Below are positions 9,616 to 20,180 of a stretch of 61,578 bases of DNA, in pieces; position 1 is the stretch's first letter, and the number at the start of each line of letters is the position of its first letter. The position numbers and the translations under genes are program-made. Below the pieces are notes generated by a model, which ran no database searches, had not been told where the DNA came from, and saw only the letters and a program-made list of their open reading frames with translations. The stretch comes from an uncultured Pelagibacteraceae bacterium (GTDB lineage Bacteria; Pseudomonadota; Alphaproteobacteria; Pelagibacterales; Pelagibacteraceae), in the NCBI GenBank assembly GCA_902629695.1, contig CACORY010000006.1, positions 1 through 61,578 of the forward strand, written 5' to 3'.

Positions 9616-11641
9616 ATTAAAGGTCAACGATATTGAAGTTGAAGTCGAAGAGGGACTAACAGTGCTTCAAGCTTGTGAAAAAGCAGGGGCAGAAATCCCA
9701 AGATTTTGTTATCATGAAAAATTATCAATAGCTGGAAATTGTAGAATGTGTTTGGTTGAAATGGAAAAATCTCCAAAACCGATAGCTTCATGCGCAATGC
9801 CAGCAGCAGATGGAATGGTTATAAAAACCAACACCCCTAAAATAGAGAAATCAAGGAAAGGTGTGATGGAGTTTTTATTAGCAAATCATCCATTGGATTG
9901 CCCAGTTTGTGATCAAGGAGGAGAATGCGATCTACAAGATCAGTCAATGTTTTATGGAATAGACAAATCAAGATTTAAAGAAAATAAAAGAGCTGTGCCT
10001 GATAAGAATATGGGACCTCTTATTAAAACTCAAATGACAAGATGTATTCATTGTACAAGATGTGTTAGATTTGCAACGGAAGTAGCAGGTGTACCGGAAC
10101 TAGGTGCAATTGGAAGAGGAGAAGATATGCAAATAACTACTTACTTAGAGCAATCAGTTCAATCAGAGTTATCTGGAAATGTAATTGATCTTTGTCCTGT
10201 TGGAGCTCTTACCTCCAAACCTTATGTTTTTGAAGCTAGACCATGGGAGTTAAAAAAAACTGAGACAATCGATGTTATGGATGCAGTTGGTTCAAATATT
10301 AGAGTTGATACATATGATTGGGAGGTCAAAAGGGTTTTACCAATTATTAATGAAGATATTAATGAAGAATGGATTTCAGACAAAACTAGATATGCTTGTG
10401 ATGGATTGTTAAACCAAAGGCTCGATACTCCATATATAAAATATAATAACAAATTTGAAAAAGCTTCATGGGATGAGGTTTATAATATTATTAAATCTAA
10501 AATTGAAAATACTAAAAAAGACGAAATTTGTGGTTTTGTTGGAGATTTAATAAACATGGAAGCTAGTTTTATTTTTAAAGAATTTTTTGAGAGAACTTTA
10601 GGATCAAAAAAATATGACTCTAGATCTAATAGAAATTTTATTGATAGTTCATCAAGAGAAAACTATTTATTTAATTCCACAATAAATGGAGTTGAAGAGT
10701 CAGATTTAATTTTATTAATTGGTGCAAATCCAAGATTTGAAGCTACAATGCTAAATGCAAGAATAAGGAAGGCTTATTTAAATAATAATACCAAAATAAT
10801 TTCACTTAATGAAATTGGTGATCTTACATATCCTTATGCAAGTCTAGATGGAAAAACACAGACACTTCATGACATCATAGAAAATAAAAATGATATATCT
10901 AATAAGATAATAAAATCTAAAAAACCTATTATTATTTTTGGTGAGTCTTTTTTAAATTTAAAATCGGCTAAATATTTATTTTTTGCATTAAAAGATTTTT
11001 TGCTAAAAAATGATAAATTTAAGGAAAATTGGAATCCTCTAAATTTATTGTCATCTAATGCTGCAACTGTTGGTAGTTTTGACCTTGATATCGTAGATGA
11101 AACAAATTCTTTATTTGAAGAGTTAAATAATAATAAATTTAAATTAATTTATTTACTTGGACGTGATGATTTAAATTTTAAAAAGAAAGATGAATTTATA
11201 ATTTATCAAGGTTCTCATGGTGATAAGGGAGCTGAAATAGCTGATATAATTTTGCCTGGTTCAGCGTATACTGAACAATCTGGACATTTTACTAATTTGG
11301 AAGGTAAAATTCAAAAAGCATATAAAGCATCTTATCCTCCTGGTGAAGCTAAAGAAGATTGGCAAATAATTAATGATCTCGCTGAACTAATGAATAATCG
11401 TAAACTTTTTAACGATAAAGATGAGTTAGAAAGCAGTATGTTAAATTATTTAAATCTAAAAAAAGAAAAAAATAAATCAGGTTTAATTAAAGAGTATGAT
11501 CAAAGTGTTTTTGAGAATGAAAATTTAGTTGTGAATTATAAAGATTATTATTTTTCAAATGTAATTGCTAGATCTTCAAAAACAATGCTTGATTGTAATA
11601 ATTCTAAAATTGACATTAAACGAACTGGGACAGAAGGATAA
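9608..11641 (+). CDS. nuoG: NADH-quinone oxidoreductase subunit G (75 kDa)
   Basis: NuoG carries the chain of iron-sulfur clusters between NuoF and NuoI. The 677-residue protein starts with a plant-type [2Fe-2S] ferredoxin domain (CRMCLVEME near 45-55). The His-Cys [4Fe-4S] segment [18 protein letters not shown] lies near 95-115. A further cluster motif, [10 protein letters not shown], lies near 145-155. The rest is a molybdopterin-oxidoreductase-like domain that binds no molybdenum in this family. Length is close to other alphaproteobacterial NuoG. Confidence 0.97.
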   Translation: MLKLKVNDIEVEVEEGLTVLQACEKAGAEIPRFCYHEKLSIAGNCRMCLVEMEKSPKPIASCAMPAADGMVIKTNTPKIEKSRKGVMEFLLANHPLDCPVCDQGGECDLQDQSMFYGIDKSRFKENKRAVPDKNMGPLIKTQMTRCIHCTRCVRFATEVAGVPELGAIGRGEDMQITTYLEQSVQSELSGNVIDLCPVGALTSKPYVFEARPWELKKTETIDVMDAVGSNIRVDTYDWEVKRVLPIINEDINEEWISDKTRYACDGLLNQRLDTPYIKYNNKFEKASWDEVYNIIKSKIENTKKDEICGFVGDLINMEASFIFKEFFERTLGSKKYDSRSNRNFIDSSSRENYLFNSTINGVEESDLILLIGANPRFEATMLNARIRKAYLNNNTKIISLNEIGDLTYPYASLDGKTQTLHDIIENKNDISNKIIKSKKPIIIFGESFLNLKSAKYLFFALKDFLLKNDKFKENWNPLNLLSSNAATVGSFDLDIVDETNSLFEELNNNKFKLIYLLGRDDLNFKKKDEFIIYQGSHGDKGAEIADIILPGSAYTEQSGHFTNLEGKIQKAYKASYPPGEAKEDWQIINDLAELMNNRKLFNDKDELESSMLNYLNLKKEKNKSGLIKEYDQSVFENENLVVNYKDYYFSNVIARSSKTMLDCNNSKIDIKRTGTEG

Positions 11642-11644
11642 AAA

Positions 11645-12643
11645 ATGGAATATTTAAATATTATTTTTCAAGAGGTTTATAAAATTTTATTTTTACTTAT
11701 TCCAGTTTTAGTATCAGTTGCGATGATTGTTTGGTTAGATAGAAGAGTCTGGGCATTTGTGCAAAAAAGACAAGGACCAAATGTAGTTGGACCATTTGGA
11801 CTATTACAATCATTGGCAGATGCTTTGAAATATATTTTTAAAGAAATTATAATCCCTGCAAGCTCAAATAAAATAATATTTATACTTGCACCGATTATAA
11901 CAATGACGCTAGCTATGATAGCATGGGCAGTAATCCCATTTGGTGAAGATCAGGTTTTAGCAAATATTAATGTTGGTATTTTATATATATTTGCTGTCTC
12001 TTCATTAGGGGTGTATGGAATTATAATGGGTGGATGGGCTTCAAATTCAAAATATCCATTTTTAGGATCAATAAGATCTGCAGCACAAATGGTTTCTTAC
12101 GAGGTTTCAATTGGTATCATAATTATAAATGTGTTGTTATGTGTTGGGTCTTTAAATTTAAGTGATATTGTGATCGCTCAGAAAAATATGTGGTTTATTA
12201 TTCCATTGTTTCCAATGTTTGTGATTTTTTTTATCTCAGCTCTAGCCGAGACGAATAGACCACCATTTGATTTACCGGAGGCAGAAGCTGAATTAGTTGC
12301 TGGATATCAGACTGAATATTCTGGAATGATGTATGCAATGTTTTGGTTAGGTGAGTATGCAAATATTCTATTAATGTGTGCTTTAGGTTCAATTTTATTT
12401 TTAGGTGGATGGTTATCTCCTATTGACTTATATCCGTTTAATTTAATTCCAGGTGCAATATGGTTAATTTTAAAAATCTTATTATTATTTATTTTATTTG
12501 CCCTAGTTAAAGCAATAGTTCCAAGATATAGATACGATCAATTAATGAGACTTGGTTGGAAAATATTTCTACCATTGTCTTTAACTTATGTTGTTTTAAC
12601 AGCAAGTTATCTCTTTTATTTTAATCTATTACCCACAAATTAA
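11645..12643 (+). CDS. nuoH: NADH-quinone oxidoreductase subunit H
   Basis: NuoH is the membrane subunit that lines the quinone entry channel and links the redox reaction to proton pumping. The 332-residue protein has about eight transmembrane segments. Family motifs are present: [20 protein letters not shown] in the first loop, and [20 protein letters not shown], the acidic loop near residues 205-225. It shares one base with nuoI. Confidence 0.98.
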   Translation: MEYLNIIFQEVYKILFLLIPVLVSVAMIVWLDRRVWAFVQKRQGPNVVGPFGLLQSLADALKYIFKEIIIPASSNKIIFILAPIITMTLAMIAWAVIPFGEDQVLANINVGILYIFAVSSLGVYGIIMGGWASNSKYPFLGSIRSAAQMVSYEVSIGIIIINVLLCVGSLNLSDIVIAQKNMWFIIPLFPMFVIFFISALAETNRPPFDLPEAEAELVAGYQTEYSGMMYAMFWLGEYANILLMCALGSILFLGGWLSPIDLYPFNLIPGAIWLILKILLLFILFALVKAIVPRYRYDQLMRLGWKIFLPLSLTYVVLTASYLFYFNLLPTN

Positions 12644-13128
12644 TGAAAATAACTAGATTTTTAAAAACTATATTAATGACCGATTTTATCAGTGGGTTAT
12701 TTATTGCTGTAAAAGAACTTTTTAAAACTAAAAAGACTATAAATTATCCATTTGAGAAAGGAAAAATAAGCCCAAGATACAGAGGTGAACATGCATTAAG
12801 AAGATATCCAAATGGCGAAGAAAGATGTATAGCTTGTAAACTGTGTGAAGCCGTTTGTCCTGCTCAAGCAATTACAATTGAGTCAGCAGAAAGATCAGAT
12901 GGAAGTAGAAAAACTACTCGTTATGATATTGATATGATGAAATGTATTTATTGTGGTTTATGTGAAGAATCGTGTCCTGTCGACGCTATTGTTCAAGGAC
13001 CAAATTTTGAATTTTCAACCGAAACTCGTGAAGAGCTTTATTACACAAAAGAAAAACTCCTAGACAACGGAGATAGATGGGAAAATGTTTTAGCAGCAAA
13101 TATTAAATCAGATAATCCATACAGATAA
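12643..13128 (+). CDS. nuoI: NADH-quinone oxidoreductase subunit I (23 kDa)
   Basis: NuoI holds clusters N6a and N6b, delivering electrons to NuoB. The 161-residue protein contains two ferredoxin-type motifs with ligands Cys62, 65, 68 and 72 ([12 protein letters not shown]) and Cys101, 104, 107 and 111 ([12 protein letters not shown]). The N-terminal amphipathic helices precede [18 protein letters not shown]. It is full length. Confidence 0.98.
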   Translation: MKITRFLKTILMTDFISGLFIAVKELFKTKKTINYPFEKGKISPRYRGEHALRRYPNGEERCIACKLCEAVCPAQAITIESAERSDGSRKTTRYDIDMMKCIYCGLCEESCPVDAIVQGPNFEFSTETREELYYTKEKLLDNGDRWENVLAANIKSDNPYR

Positions 13129-13131
13129 TTT

Positions 13132-13764
13132 ATGATTGCACATGCAATATTTTTTTACGTCTTTTCAATTATTGCAGTTGTGTCTGCAATAATGGTAACT
13201 GCCTCTAAAAACACAGTTCATTCAGTTTTTTTTTTAATTCTTGATTTTATAAGTATATCTTGCCTGTTCATTATGATTGGTGCTGAATTCTTAGGAATGA
13301 TAATGTTAATTGTTTATGTTGGAGCTGTAGCCGTATTATTTTTATTTGTTGTAATGATGCTTAATGTTGCCCAACAAAAAAATCAGTGGTTTATATCAAA
13401 AGATAGCTCAAAACATATTCCAATTGGATTATTAATAAGTGTAATTATATTTTTTGAATTAATTATTGTAATAGGTGGTTGGAAATATAAACCTGAATTG
13501 TTTAATTCTGAAAATCAAAACATAATTAACAGTGTTAGCAATACACATTCATTAGGCCAAGTTTTATATACAGATTATATTCATATATTTCAAATTAGTG
13601 GAATGATCCTTCTAGTTGCAATGATAGGTGCAATAGTTTTAACATTTAGACAAAGAGAGGGTGTTAAAAAACAAAGTTATATTAAACAAATATCAAGAGA
13701 AAGAGCTGAGGGAGTAGAGGTGCTTAATGTTGCATCTAATAAAGGAGTAAAAATAGATGATTGA
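13132..13764 (+). CDS. nuoJ: NADH-quinone oxidoreductase subunit J
   Basis: NuoJ is a membrane-arm subunit. The 210-residue protein has about five hydrophobic segments. Its third helix contains the conserved [20 protein letters not shown] region, where a pi-bulge helix takes part in coupling. The C-terminus after the last helix is a polar tail. It overlaps nuoK by 8 bases. Confidence 0.96.
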   Translation: MIAHAIFFYVFSIIAVVSAIMVTASKNTVHSVFFLILDFISISCLFIMIGAEFLGMIMLIVYVGAVAVLFLFVVMMLNVAQQKNQWFISKDSSKHIPIGLLISVIIFFELIIVIGGWKYKPELFNSENQNIINSVSNTHSLGQVLYTDYIHIFQISGMILLVAMIGAIVLTFRQREGVKKQSYIKQISRERAEGVEVLNVASNKGVKIDD

Positions 13765-14068
13765 TATAGGTCTTGGACATTATTTAACTTTGGGTGCTGT
13801 GATATTTAGTATTGGAATAATTGGAATTTTTTTAAACAGAAAGAATATTATTGTAATTTTAATGAGTATCGAGCTTATTTTGTTATCTGTAAATATAAAT
13901 TTAGTATCTTTCTCTATATATTTAGGAGATTTAACTGGTCAAGTTTTTACTCTCTTTATATTGACTGTGGCTGCAGCTGAAGCTGCAATTGGTCTTGCAA
14001 TTATAGTTGTTTATTTCAGAAATTCAGGAACTATTCGAGTTGAAGAGATAGATAAATTAAAAGGATAA
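13757..14068 (+). CDS. nuoK: NADH-quinone oxidoreductase subunit K
   Basis: NuoK is a three-helix membrane subunit with buried glutamates in the proton path. The 103-residue protein has three hydrophobic segments and the conserved acidic positions in [12 protein letters not shown] (about residue 38) and [11 protein letters not shown] (about residue 73). It is the normal length. The stop is one base before the nuoL start. Confidence 0.97.
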   Translation: MIDIGLGHYLTLGAVIFSIGIIGIFLNRKNIIVILMSIELILLSVNINLVSFSIYLGDLTGQVFTLFILTVAAAEAAIGLAIIVVYFRNSGTIRVEEIDKLKG

Positions 14069-14069
14069 A

Positions 14070-15983
14070 ATGGAAATTTCAATTTTAGCATTACCTTTAA
14101 TAGCTTCAATTATTTCTGGATTTTTTGGAAAATTTATTGGCGATAGAAACTCAGAAATTATTACAAGTTTATTAGTATCAATATCAGCGATTTTTTCTGG
14201 ACTAGTTCTTTATGAAGTAATCGTAAATCAATATCAAGATAATATAGTTATAGCTACGTGGATTAGCTCAGGATCTCTTGAGGTTAATTGGTCTATGAAA
14301 ATAGACTCGTTATCTGCTGTAATGTTGGTCGTTGTTACCTCAGTTTCTGCCTTGGTGCATGTCTATTCAATTGGATACATGTCTCATGATCCTCATAAAC
14401 CTAGATTTATGGCTTACTTGTCTTTGTTTACTTTTGCAATGTTAATGTTGGTTACCTCAGATAATTTTATTCAACTATTTTTTGGTTGGGAAGGTGTTGG
14501 TCTTTGTTCATATTTTTTGATTGGTTTTTGGTTTAAAAAAGAGTCAGCAAATAAAGCTGCTATCAAAGCTTTCGTAGTGAATAGAGTAGGTGATTTTGGT
14601 TTTGCTCTTGGAATATTCTTAATTTTTTATTTATTTGGGACAGTTAATTATTCAGAAGTATTTGATCAAATATCAAATATTACAGATAAAAACCTAGTTT
14701 TCTTAGGTATTACCTTCAATGCAATAGATCTAATTTGCTTACTTTTATTCATTGGTGCCATGGGTAAATCAGCACAAATTTTACTTCATACTTGGTTACC
14801 TGATGCAATGGAGGGTCCAACTCCCGTATCTGCTTTAATTCATGCAGCTACGATGGTAACAGCAGGTGTTTTTCTAGTTGTAAGATGTTCACCAATTTTT
14901 GAATACTCTGAATTTGCTCTTAACATTATAACTATTGTGGGAATGAGCACTGCATTTTTTGCTGCAACAGTTGCTTTAGTGCAAAATGATATAAAAAAAA
15001 TAATTGCTTATTCTACTTGTAGTCAGTTAGGTTATATGTTTTTTGCTACAGGAGTAGGTGCTTACAATGTAGCAATGTTTCATTTGTTTACACACGCATT
15101 TTTTAAAGCCTTATTATTTTTAGGTTCTGGTTCAGTTATTCATGCTTTTAAGGATGAGCAAAATATTAATAACATGGGAGGTGTGTGGAAGAAACTTCCA
15201 TACACTTACAGTTTAATGATAATCGGGACTCTAGCTTTGACTGGTTTTCCATTTTTGTCAGGTTTTTATTCGAAAGATGCAATTATAGAATTTGCATATT
15301 TAAAAGGAAACACAACAGGTTATTATGCTGCTGGAATAGGTATTTTTACAGCATTACTTACATCAATTTATTCTTGGAGATTAATTTTTAAGACTTTTCA
15401 TGGTAATTATAATAATAGACAAATAAGTATAAACGATACACACGAGTCACCAATCGTAATGTTAATCCCACTAGTCTTACTTTCTGTAGGTGCGATTTTC
15501 GCTGGCTTTTTATTTAAAGAATTATTTATTGGAAAACAAGGATTAGATTATTTTTGGGGCGACTCAATATTTTTTTTAAAACCATTAAGTACTGATCATC
15601 CACCTTTGTGGTTTTTATTACTTACACCAATATTGGTTATTATATCTATTCCATTAGCGTATTATTTATTTGTTAAGAATAAAGATGTACCTGAACAGAT
15701 TGCTAATATTAATAAACCACTTTATCAATTTTTATTAAATAAATGGTATTTTGATGAACTTTATGATGCCCTGTTTGTAAATCCATCAAAAAAATTTGGT
15801 TTATTTTTATGGAAATTTTTTGATCTAAAAATTATAGATGGTTTTGGTCCAGATGGAATTTCATCATTGATTAAAAAATTTTCTATAAAAGCTAATAAAT
15901 TTCAAAGCGGATATATATATCAATACGCTTTTGTAATGTTACTTGGTTTTTCTGCTTTATTAACTTTTCTAATTGTAAAATAA
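14070..15983 (+). CDS. nuoL: NADH-quinone oxidoreductase subunit L
   Basis: NuoL is the distal antiporter-like proton-pumping subunit of complex I. The 637-residue protein has about 15-16 transmembrane segments and the family core FGWEGVGLCSYFLIGFW, then HTWLPDAMEGPTPVSALIHA with its key lysine and histidine positions. The long C-terminal lateral helix region is present before a final membrane anchor. It shares one base with nuoM. Confidence 0.98.
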   Translation: MEISILALPLIASIISGFFGKFIGDRNSEIITSLLVSISAIFSGLVLYEVIVNQYQDNIVIATWISSGSLEVNWSMKIDSLSAVMLVVVTSVSALVHVYSIGYMSHDPHKPRFMAYLSLFTFAMLMLVTSDNFIQLFFGWEGVGLCSYFLIGFWFKKESANKAAIKAFVVNRVGDFGFALGIFLIFYLFGTVNYSEVFDQISNITDKNLVFLGITFNAIDLICLLLFIGAMGKSAQILLHTWLPDAMEGPTPVSALIHAATMVTAGVFLVVRCSPIFEYSEFALNIITIVGMSTAFFAATVALVQNDIKKIIAYSTCSQLGYMFFATGVGAYNVAMFHLFTHAFFKALLFLGSGSVIHAFKDEQNINNMGGVWKKLPYTYSLMIIGTLALTGFPFLSGFYSKDAIIEFAYLKGNTTGYYAAGIGIFTALLTSIYSWRLIFKTFHGNYNNRQISINDTHESPIVMLIPLVLLSVGAIFAGFLFKELFIGKQGLDYFWGDSIFFLKPLSTDHPPLWFLLLTPILVIISIPLAYYLFVKNKDVPEQIANINKPLYQFLLNKWYFDELYDALFVNPSKKFGLFLWKFFDLKIIDGFGPDGISSLIKKFSIKANKFQSGYIYQYAFVMLLGFSALLTFLIVK

Positions 15984-17467
15984 TGAACTTTCCTATTCTT
16001 TCCTCATTAATATTATTACCTTCAGTAGGGGCATTATTTTTGTTTTTCACCAAAAGCAATAAAAAGAATAATTTTACTGTAAAATATGTTGCTTTGTTTA
16101 CTTCGGCAGCAAATTTTTTTTTATCTATCTATTTATGGATATTATTTGATCAGTCAACTTCAGAATTTCAATTTGTCGAACAAAGAGTTTGGATTAAAGA
16201 TTTTATAAATTATAAAGTAGGAGTTGACGGTATTTCAATTTTATTTATTTTACTAACAACGTTTATTACACCGCTCTGTATTATATCAGTCAATAATTCA
16301 ATCAAAGAGAGACTTAGTGAATTTTTAATTGCAGTTCTAATAATGGAGTCTTTTATGATAGGTGTATTTTGCTCTTTAGATCTTGTAATTTTTTACTTAT
16401 TTTTTGAAGCCGGTCTAATTCCGATGTTTTTGATTATTGGAATTTGGGGAGGTGCTAGACGAGTTTACTCTGCGTTTAAATTTTTTTTATATACATTACT
16501 TGGCTCAGTATTAATGTTAGTTGCTATAATTACAATTTATTGGCTCAATGGAACAACAGATGTAATTGAACTTTATAAGTCAGGTGTTGATATTAAATAT
16601 CAAAATCTTTTATGGTTAGCTTTTTTCAGTTCTTTTGCAGTCAAAACTCCGATGTGGCCTGTACATACTTGGTTACCAGATGCTCATGTTGAAGCACCGA
16701 CTGCAGGATCTGTTTTATTGGCAGCTATATTATTAAAAATGGCAGGCTATGGTTTTATAAGATTTTCTCTGGGATTATTTCCTGCTGCTTCAGAAATTTT
16801 TACACCACTAATTTATATCTTAAGTGTTATCGCAATTATTTTTACTTCTTTTATAGCTTTAATGCAGGAGGATATGAAAAAGTTAATTGCTTATTCATCT
16901 GTTGCTCACATGGGTTATGTCACTTTAGGAATTTTTACAATTCAACAACAAGGAATTGAAGGCAGTATTATTCAAATGATTAGTCATGGATTAGTATCAG
17001 CTGCACTTTTTTTATGTGTAGGCGTTGTTTATGATAGAATGCACTCAAGATTAATTAATACTTACGGGGGTATAGTGAGTATTATACCTAAATACTCTAT
17101 TTTGTTTATGATATTTACTTTAGCAGCTTTAGGCCTTCCAGGTACAAGTGGCTTTGTTGGAGAATTTTTAATTTTGATGGGCGCATTTAAGGACAATTTT
17201 TTAGTTGCTGTGATAGCTAGCATTGGAGTGATAATTGGTGCTGCATACATGCTATGGTTATATAAAAGAGTTGTTTTTGGAAAACTAATAAATATTGATT
17301 TAAAACAAATGGTTGATTTAAATAGATCTGAATTATTTATTTTATCTTGTTTAGCTATACCAACTTTATTTTTTGGATTTTATCCGGATCCTTTGATTAA
17401 TACAATTGAAGTGTCTATTTCTGATTTAATTGATCAGTATAATTTTGAATTAGCGGGTAAATTATAA
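15983..17467 (+). CDS. nuoM: NADH-quinone oxidoreductase subunit M
   Basis: NuoM is the second antiporter-like proton-pumping subunit. The 494-residue protein has about 14 transmembrane segments. Motifs include YLFFEAGLIPMFLIIGIWGG, with the conserved glutamate of helix 5, and HTWLPDAHVEAPTAGSVLLA. The GLPGTSGFVGEFLIL segment of the later helices is also present. It overlaps its neighbours nuoL and nuoN by one base each. Confidence 0.98.
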   Translation: MNFPILSSLILLPSVGALFLFFTKSNKKNNFTVKYVALFTSAANFFLSIYLWILFDQSTSEFQFVEQRVWIKDFINYKVGVDGISILFILLTTFITPLCIISVNNSIKERLSEFLIAVLIMESFMIGVFCSLDLVIFYLFFEAGLIPMFLIIGIWGGARRVYSAFKFFLYTLLGSVLMLVAIITIYWLNGTTDVIELYKSGVDIKYQNLLWLAFFSSFAVKTPMWPVHTWLPDAHVEAPTAGSVLLAAILLKMAGYGFIRFSLGLFPAASEIFTPLIYILSVIAIIFTSFIALMQEDMKKLIAYSSVAHMGYVTLGIFTIQQQGIEGSIIQMISHGLVSAALFLCVGVVYDRMHSRLINTYGGIVSIIPKYSILFMIFTLAALGLPGTSGFVGEFLILMGAFKDNFLVAVIASIGVIIGAAYMLWLYKRVVFGKLINIDLKQMVDLNRSELFILSCLAIPTLFFGFYPDPLINTIEVSISDLIDQYNFELAGKL

Positions 17468-18888
17468 TGGAAAATTTACAATTATTACTGCCTGAAATAT
17501 TTCTTTCATTATCAATAATGTTCTTATTAATTTTAGGAGTTTTTAAAAAAAATAGTTCAAAATTAATTCAAAATCTATCTTTAATTATTCTTATTATCAC
17601 AGCAGTTGTTACTTTTAATGAAACAATTGGCATAAGTAATACAAAATTATTTAATGACAGTATTATTATTGATTATTTTTCATCTCTAATGAAAATAATT
17701 ACTTTACTAGCTGCCTTTCTTGTTTTGATAATATCCTCTAACTATCTGAAAACTTTTCAAATATTTAAAATTGAGTATCCAATTTTGATTTTAAGTTCTG
17801 TTTTAGGAATGATGATTATGATCAATTCTAATGATTTAATAGTATTTTATATGGGTCTTGAACTTCAGTCATTAGCTTTATATGTTTTAGCTACGTTTAA
17901 TAGAGATCAAATTAAATCTTCCGAGGCAGGATTAAAATATTTTGTTTTAAGTGCTTTATCATCTGGTTTATTATTATATGGATGTTCTTTAATTTATGGA
18001 TTTACTGGTTCTACTAATTTTAATGTAATTGCTAATCAATTAAATTCAAATGAATATGCTTTAACATTCGGTATAGTATTTATTTTAGTTGGACTTTCAT
18101 TTAAGATTTCCGCAGTTCCTTTTCATATGTGGGCTCCAGATGTTTATGAGGGCTCTCCAACTTCAGTAACACTATTTTTTACAATGGTTCCTAAAATAGC
18201 AGCTCTGACTGTGTTTATAAGATTTTTATATGTCCCATTCTTAAATTTGATTGATCAGTGGCAAATGATTTTAATTTTTTTATCGATTGCATCAATGCTT
18301 TTTGGTGCTGTTGCAGCGATAGGACAAACGAATTTAAAGAGACTTGTTGCATACAGTTCTATAGGACATGTTGGTTATGCATTAGCTGGTGTAGCAGCAG
18401 GATCAAATGATGGAATTCAAAGTTCAGTTATTTATATAACTATATATGTGATTATGAATTTAGGATTATTTTCTTGTTTGTTAATGCTTAAAAGAAATAA
18501 TCAGTATTACGAAAAAATAGATGATTTATCTGGTTTATCTAAAAACCATCCAATGTTATCTTTATCACTACTTATAATTTTATTTTCGCTAGCTGGAATT
18601 CCGCCATTAGCTGGTTTTTTTGCTAAATTTTATGTTTTTAAGGCAGTTATTGAACAATCTATGTACTTTTTAGCAATTGTTGGGTTAATGTCGACAGTTG
18701 TAGCAGCTTTTTATTACTTGAGATTAATAAAGATTATGTATTTTGACGAACAGAAAGAAAAATATGATACAGATCATGGTTTTTGGTTAAAGTTTTCTCT
18801 AACAGCTTCAACATTGTTAATTCTGATATACTTTATATTCCCAAGTCAATTAATCGAGGTATTCTCCAGAATTAACATTATTCAATGA
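17467..18888 (+). CDS. nuoN: NADH-quinone oxidoreductase subunit N
   Basis: NuoN is the third antiporter-like subunit and the last gene of the complex I set. The 473-residue protein has about 14 transmembrane segments. Conserved features include FYMGLELQSLALYVLA, PFHMWAPDVYEGSPT and AGIPPLAGFFAKFYVF. The stop overlaps the birA start by 4 bases, so the following non-respiratory genes are probably co-transcribed, as in other Alphaproteobacteria where birA and rnj follow nuoN. Confidence 0.98.
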   Translation: MENLQLLLPEIFLSLSIMFLLILGVFKKNSSKLIQNLSLIILIITAVVTFNETIGISNTKLFNDSIIIDYFSSLMKIITLLAAFLVLIISSNYLKTFQIFKIEYPILILSSVLGMMIMINSNDLIVFYMGLELQSLALYVLATFNRDQIKSSEAGLKYFVLSALSSGLLLYGCSLIYGFTGSTNFNVIANQLNSNEYALTFGIVFILVGLSFKISAVPFHMWAPDVYEGSPTSVTLFFTMVPKIAALTVFIRFLYVPFLNLIDQWQMILIFLSIASMLFGAVAAIGQTNLKRLVAYSSIGHVGYALAGVAAGSNDGIQSSVIYITIYVIMNLGLFSCLLMLKRNNQYYEKIDDLSGLSKNHPMLSLSLLIILFSLAGIPPLAGFFAKFYVFKAVIEQSMYFLAIVGLMSTVVAAFYYLRLIKIMYFDEQKEKYDTDHGFWLKFSLTASTLLILIYFIFPSQLIEVFSRINIIQ

Positions 18889-19418
18889 AATTTAGAATTT
18901 TAAGATTTAAAAAATTAAAAAGTACAAATGATACAGCTATAAGAATCATAAGAAATTCTAATTTAAAATATGGAATGATTATTGCTGAAACTCAAAGTAA
19001 GGGACGTGGACAATATGGAAGAAAATGGATCTCATTGAAAGGAAATTTGTTTGTTAGTTTTTTCTTTAGTCTTGATGGAATTAATTTGACTATAGCTCAA
19101 ATTACAAAATTAAATTGTTTATTTGTAAAAAAACTAATTTCTAAATATTATAAAAAAAAGATAGTTTACAAAAAACCTAATGATTTATTAATTAAGGGAA
19201 AAAAAATTTGTGGAATTTTACAAGAGAGAGTTAATAAATTTAACAATAAGTTTTTAGTTGTTGGAATTGGTCTAAATTTAATTAAAAATCCACTAATTAG
19301 CAACTATCCAACTATAAATTTGAATGATTTAATAAATAAAAAAATTTCAAAAAAAAAAATTATAATGGAATTAAAAATTATTTTTGAAAAAAATTTGATA
19401 AAATTTGTGAATATTTAA
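18885..19418 (+). CDS. birA: biotin-[acetyl-CoA-carboxylase] ligase, catalytic domain only
   Basis: BirA attaches biotin to the carboxyl carrier protein of acetyl-CoA carboxylase. The 177-residue protein begins directly with the catalytic fold. The signature GRGQYGRKWISLKGN lies near residues 40-54, a KPNDLLIKGKKICGIL segment near 95-110, and VVGIGLNL near 125. The N-terminal DNA-binding domain of E. coli BirA is absent, so it is not a biotin repressor. The small C-terminal domain also appears to be missing or very short, leaving it shorter than most family members. Confidence 0.9.
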   Translation: MKFRILRFKKLKSTNDTAIRIIRNSNLKYGMIIAETQSKGRGQYGRKWISLKGNLFVSFFFSLDGINLTIAQITKLNCLFVKKLISKYYKKKIVYKKPNDLLIKGKKICGILQERVNKFNNKFLVVGIGLNLIKNPLISNYPTINLNDLINKKISKKKIIMELKIIFEKNLIKFVNI

Positions 19419-19433
19419 AAAAACGATAATTTT

Positions 19434-20180
19434 ATGTATATTTTAGGCGATATTGGTAATTCTGATACAAAAATTTTTTTAGTTAATGAAAAAAATAGAA
19501 TCTTAAAAAGAATAAATTTGATTACTAAAAACATCAATAATCAAGATTTAGATCGAAAAATAAAATTTTTAATAAAAGATATTAAGAAGATTAAAAAGAT
19601 ACTTTTTTGTAGTGTAGTGCCAAAATCTTTCAATCTGGTAAAAGCTTATTTTACAAAAAAGACTAAAATAAAGTGTTATGAAATTAAAGATCTAGATTTA
19701 AAATCGTTAATTAACATAAGAGTTAATTATAAACAAGCTGGTTCTGATAGATTAGCTAATGCAATAAGTGTGCAAAATAATAAAGATAATTTTATTATTT
19801 TAGACTTTGGAACGGCTACTACTTTTGATGTAGTTGTAAAAAAAGATTATAAAGGCGGTATAATTGCGCCTGGTGTAAAAATATCACTTGATAGTTTATC
19901 AGATAAAGCTTTCTTAATACCTCAAATACATTTAAAAAAAATGAGTAATATAGTCGGTAATAATACAACGTCAGCAGTTCGGTCAGGTTTTTTTTGGGGT
20001 TATATAGGACTAATTGACAATATTATTAATTTGATTAAGAAAGAAAATAGAAAATCTTTCAAACTTGTTATTACTGGCGGCTTTTCTAATTTGTTTAAAA
20101 AATCATTAAAAATGAAAGTAATACAAGACAAAGATATCACAGTTAAAGGGTTAATTAAAATTGCAAAATTTATAAAATAA
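19434..20180 (+). CDS. coaX: type III pantothenate kinase
   Basis: CoaX phosphorylates pantothenate, the first step of coenzyme A synthesis. The 248-residue protein has the ASKHA-fold motifs: DIGNSDTK near residue 5 (phosphate 1), GSDRLANA near 103 and DFGTATTFDVV near 122. The GITPG-like GGIIAPG segment follows near 142. This is the potassium-dependent, CoA-insensitive type found in Alphaproteobacteria next to birA and rnj. It ends exactly where rnj begins. Confidence 0.93.
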   Translation: MYILGDIGNSDTKIFLVNEKNRILKRINLITKNINNQDLDRKIKFLIKDIKKIKKILFCSVVPKSFNLVKAYFTKKTKIKCYEIKDLDLKSLINIRVNYKQAGSDRLANAISVQNNKDNFIILDFGTATTFDVVVKKDYKGGIIAPGVKISLDSLSDKAFLIPQIHLKKMSNIVGNNTTSAVRSGFFWGYIGLIDNIINLIKKENRKSFKLVITGGFSNLFKKSLKMKVIQDKDITVKGLIKIAKFIK

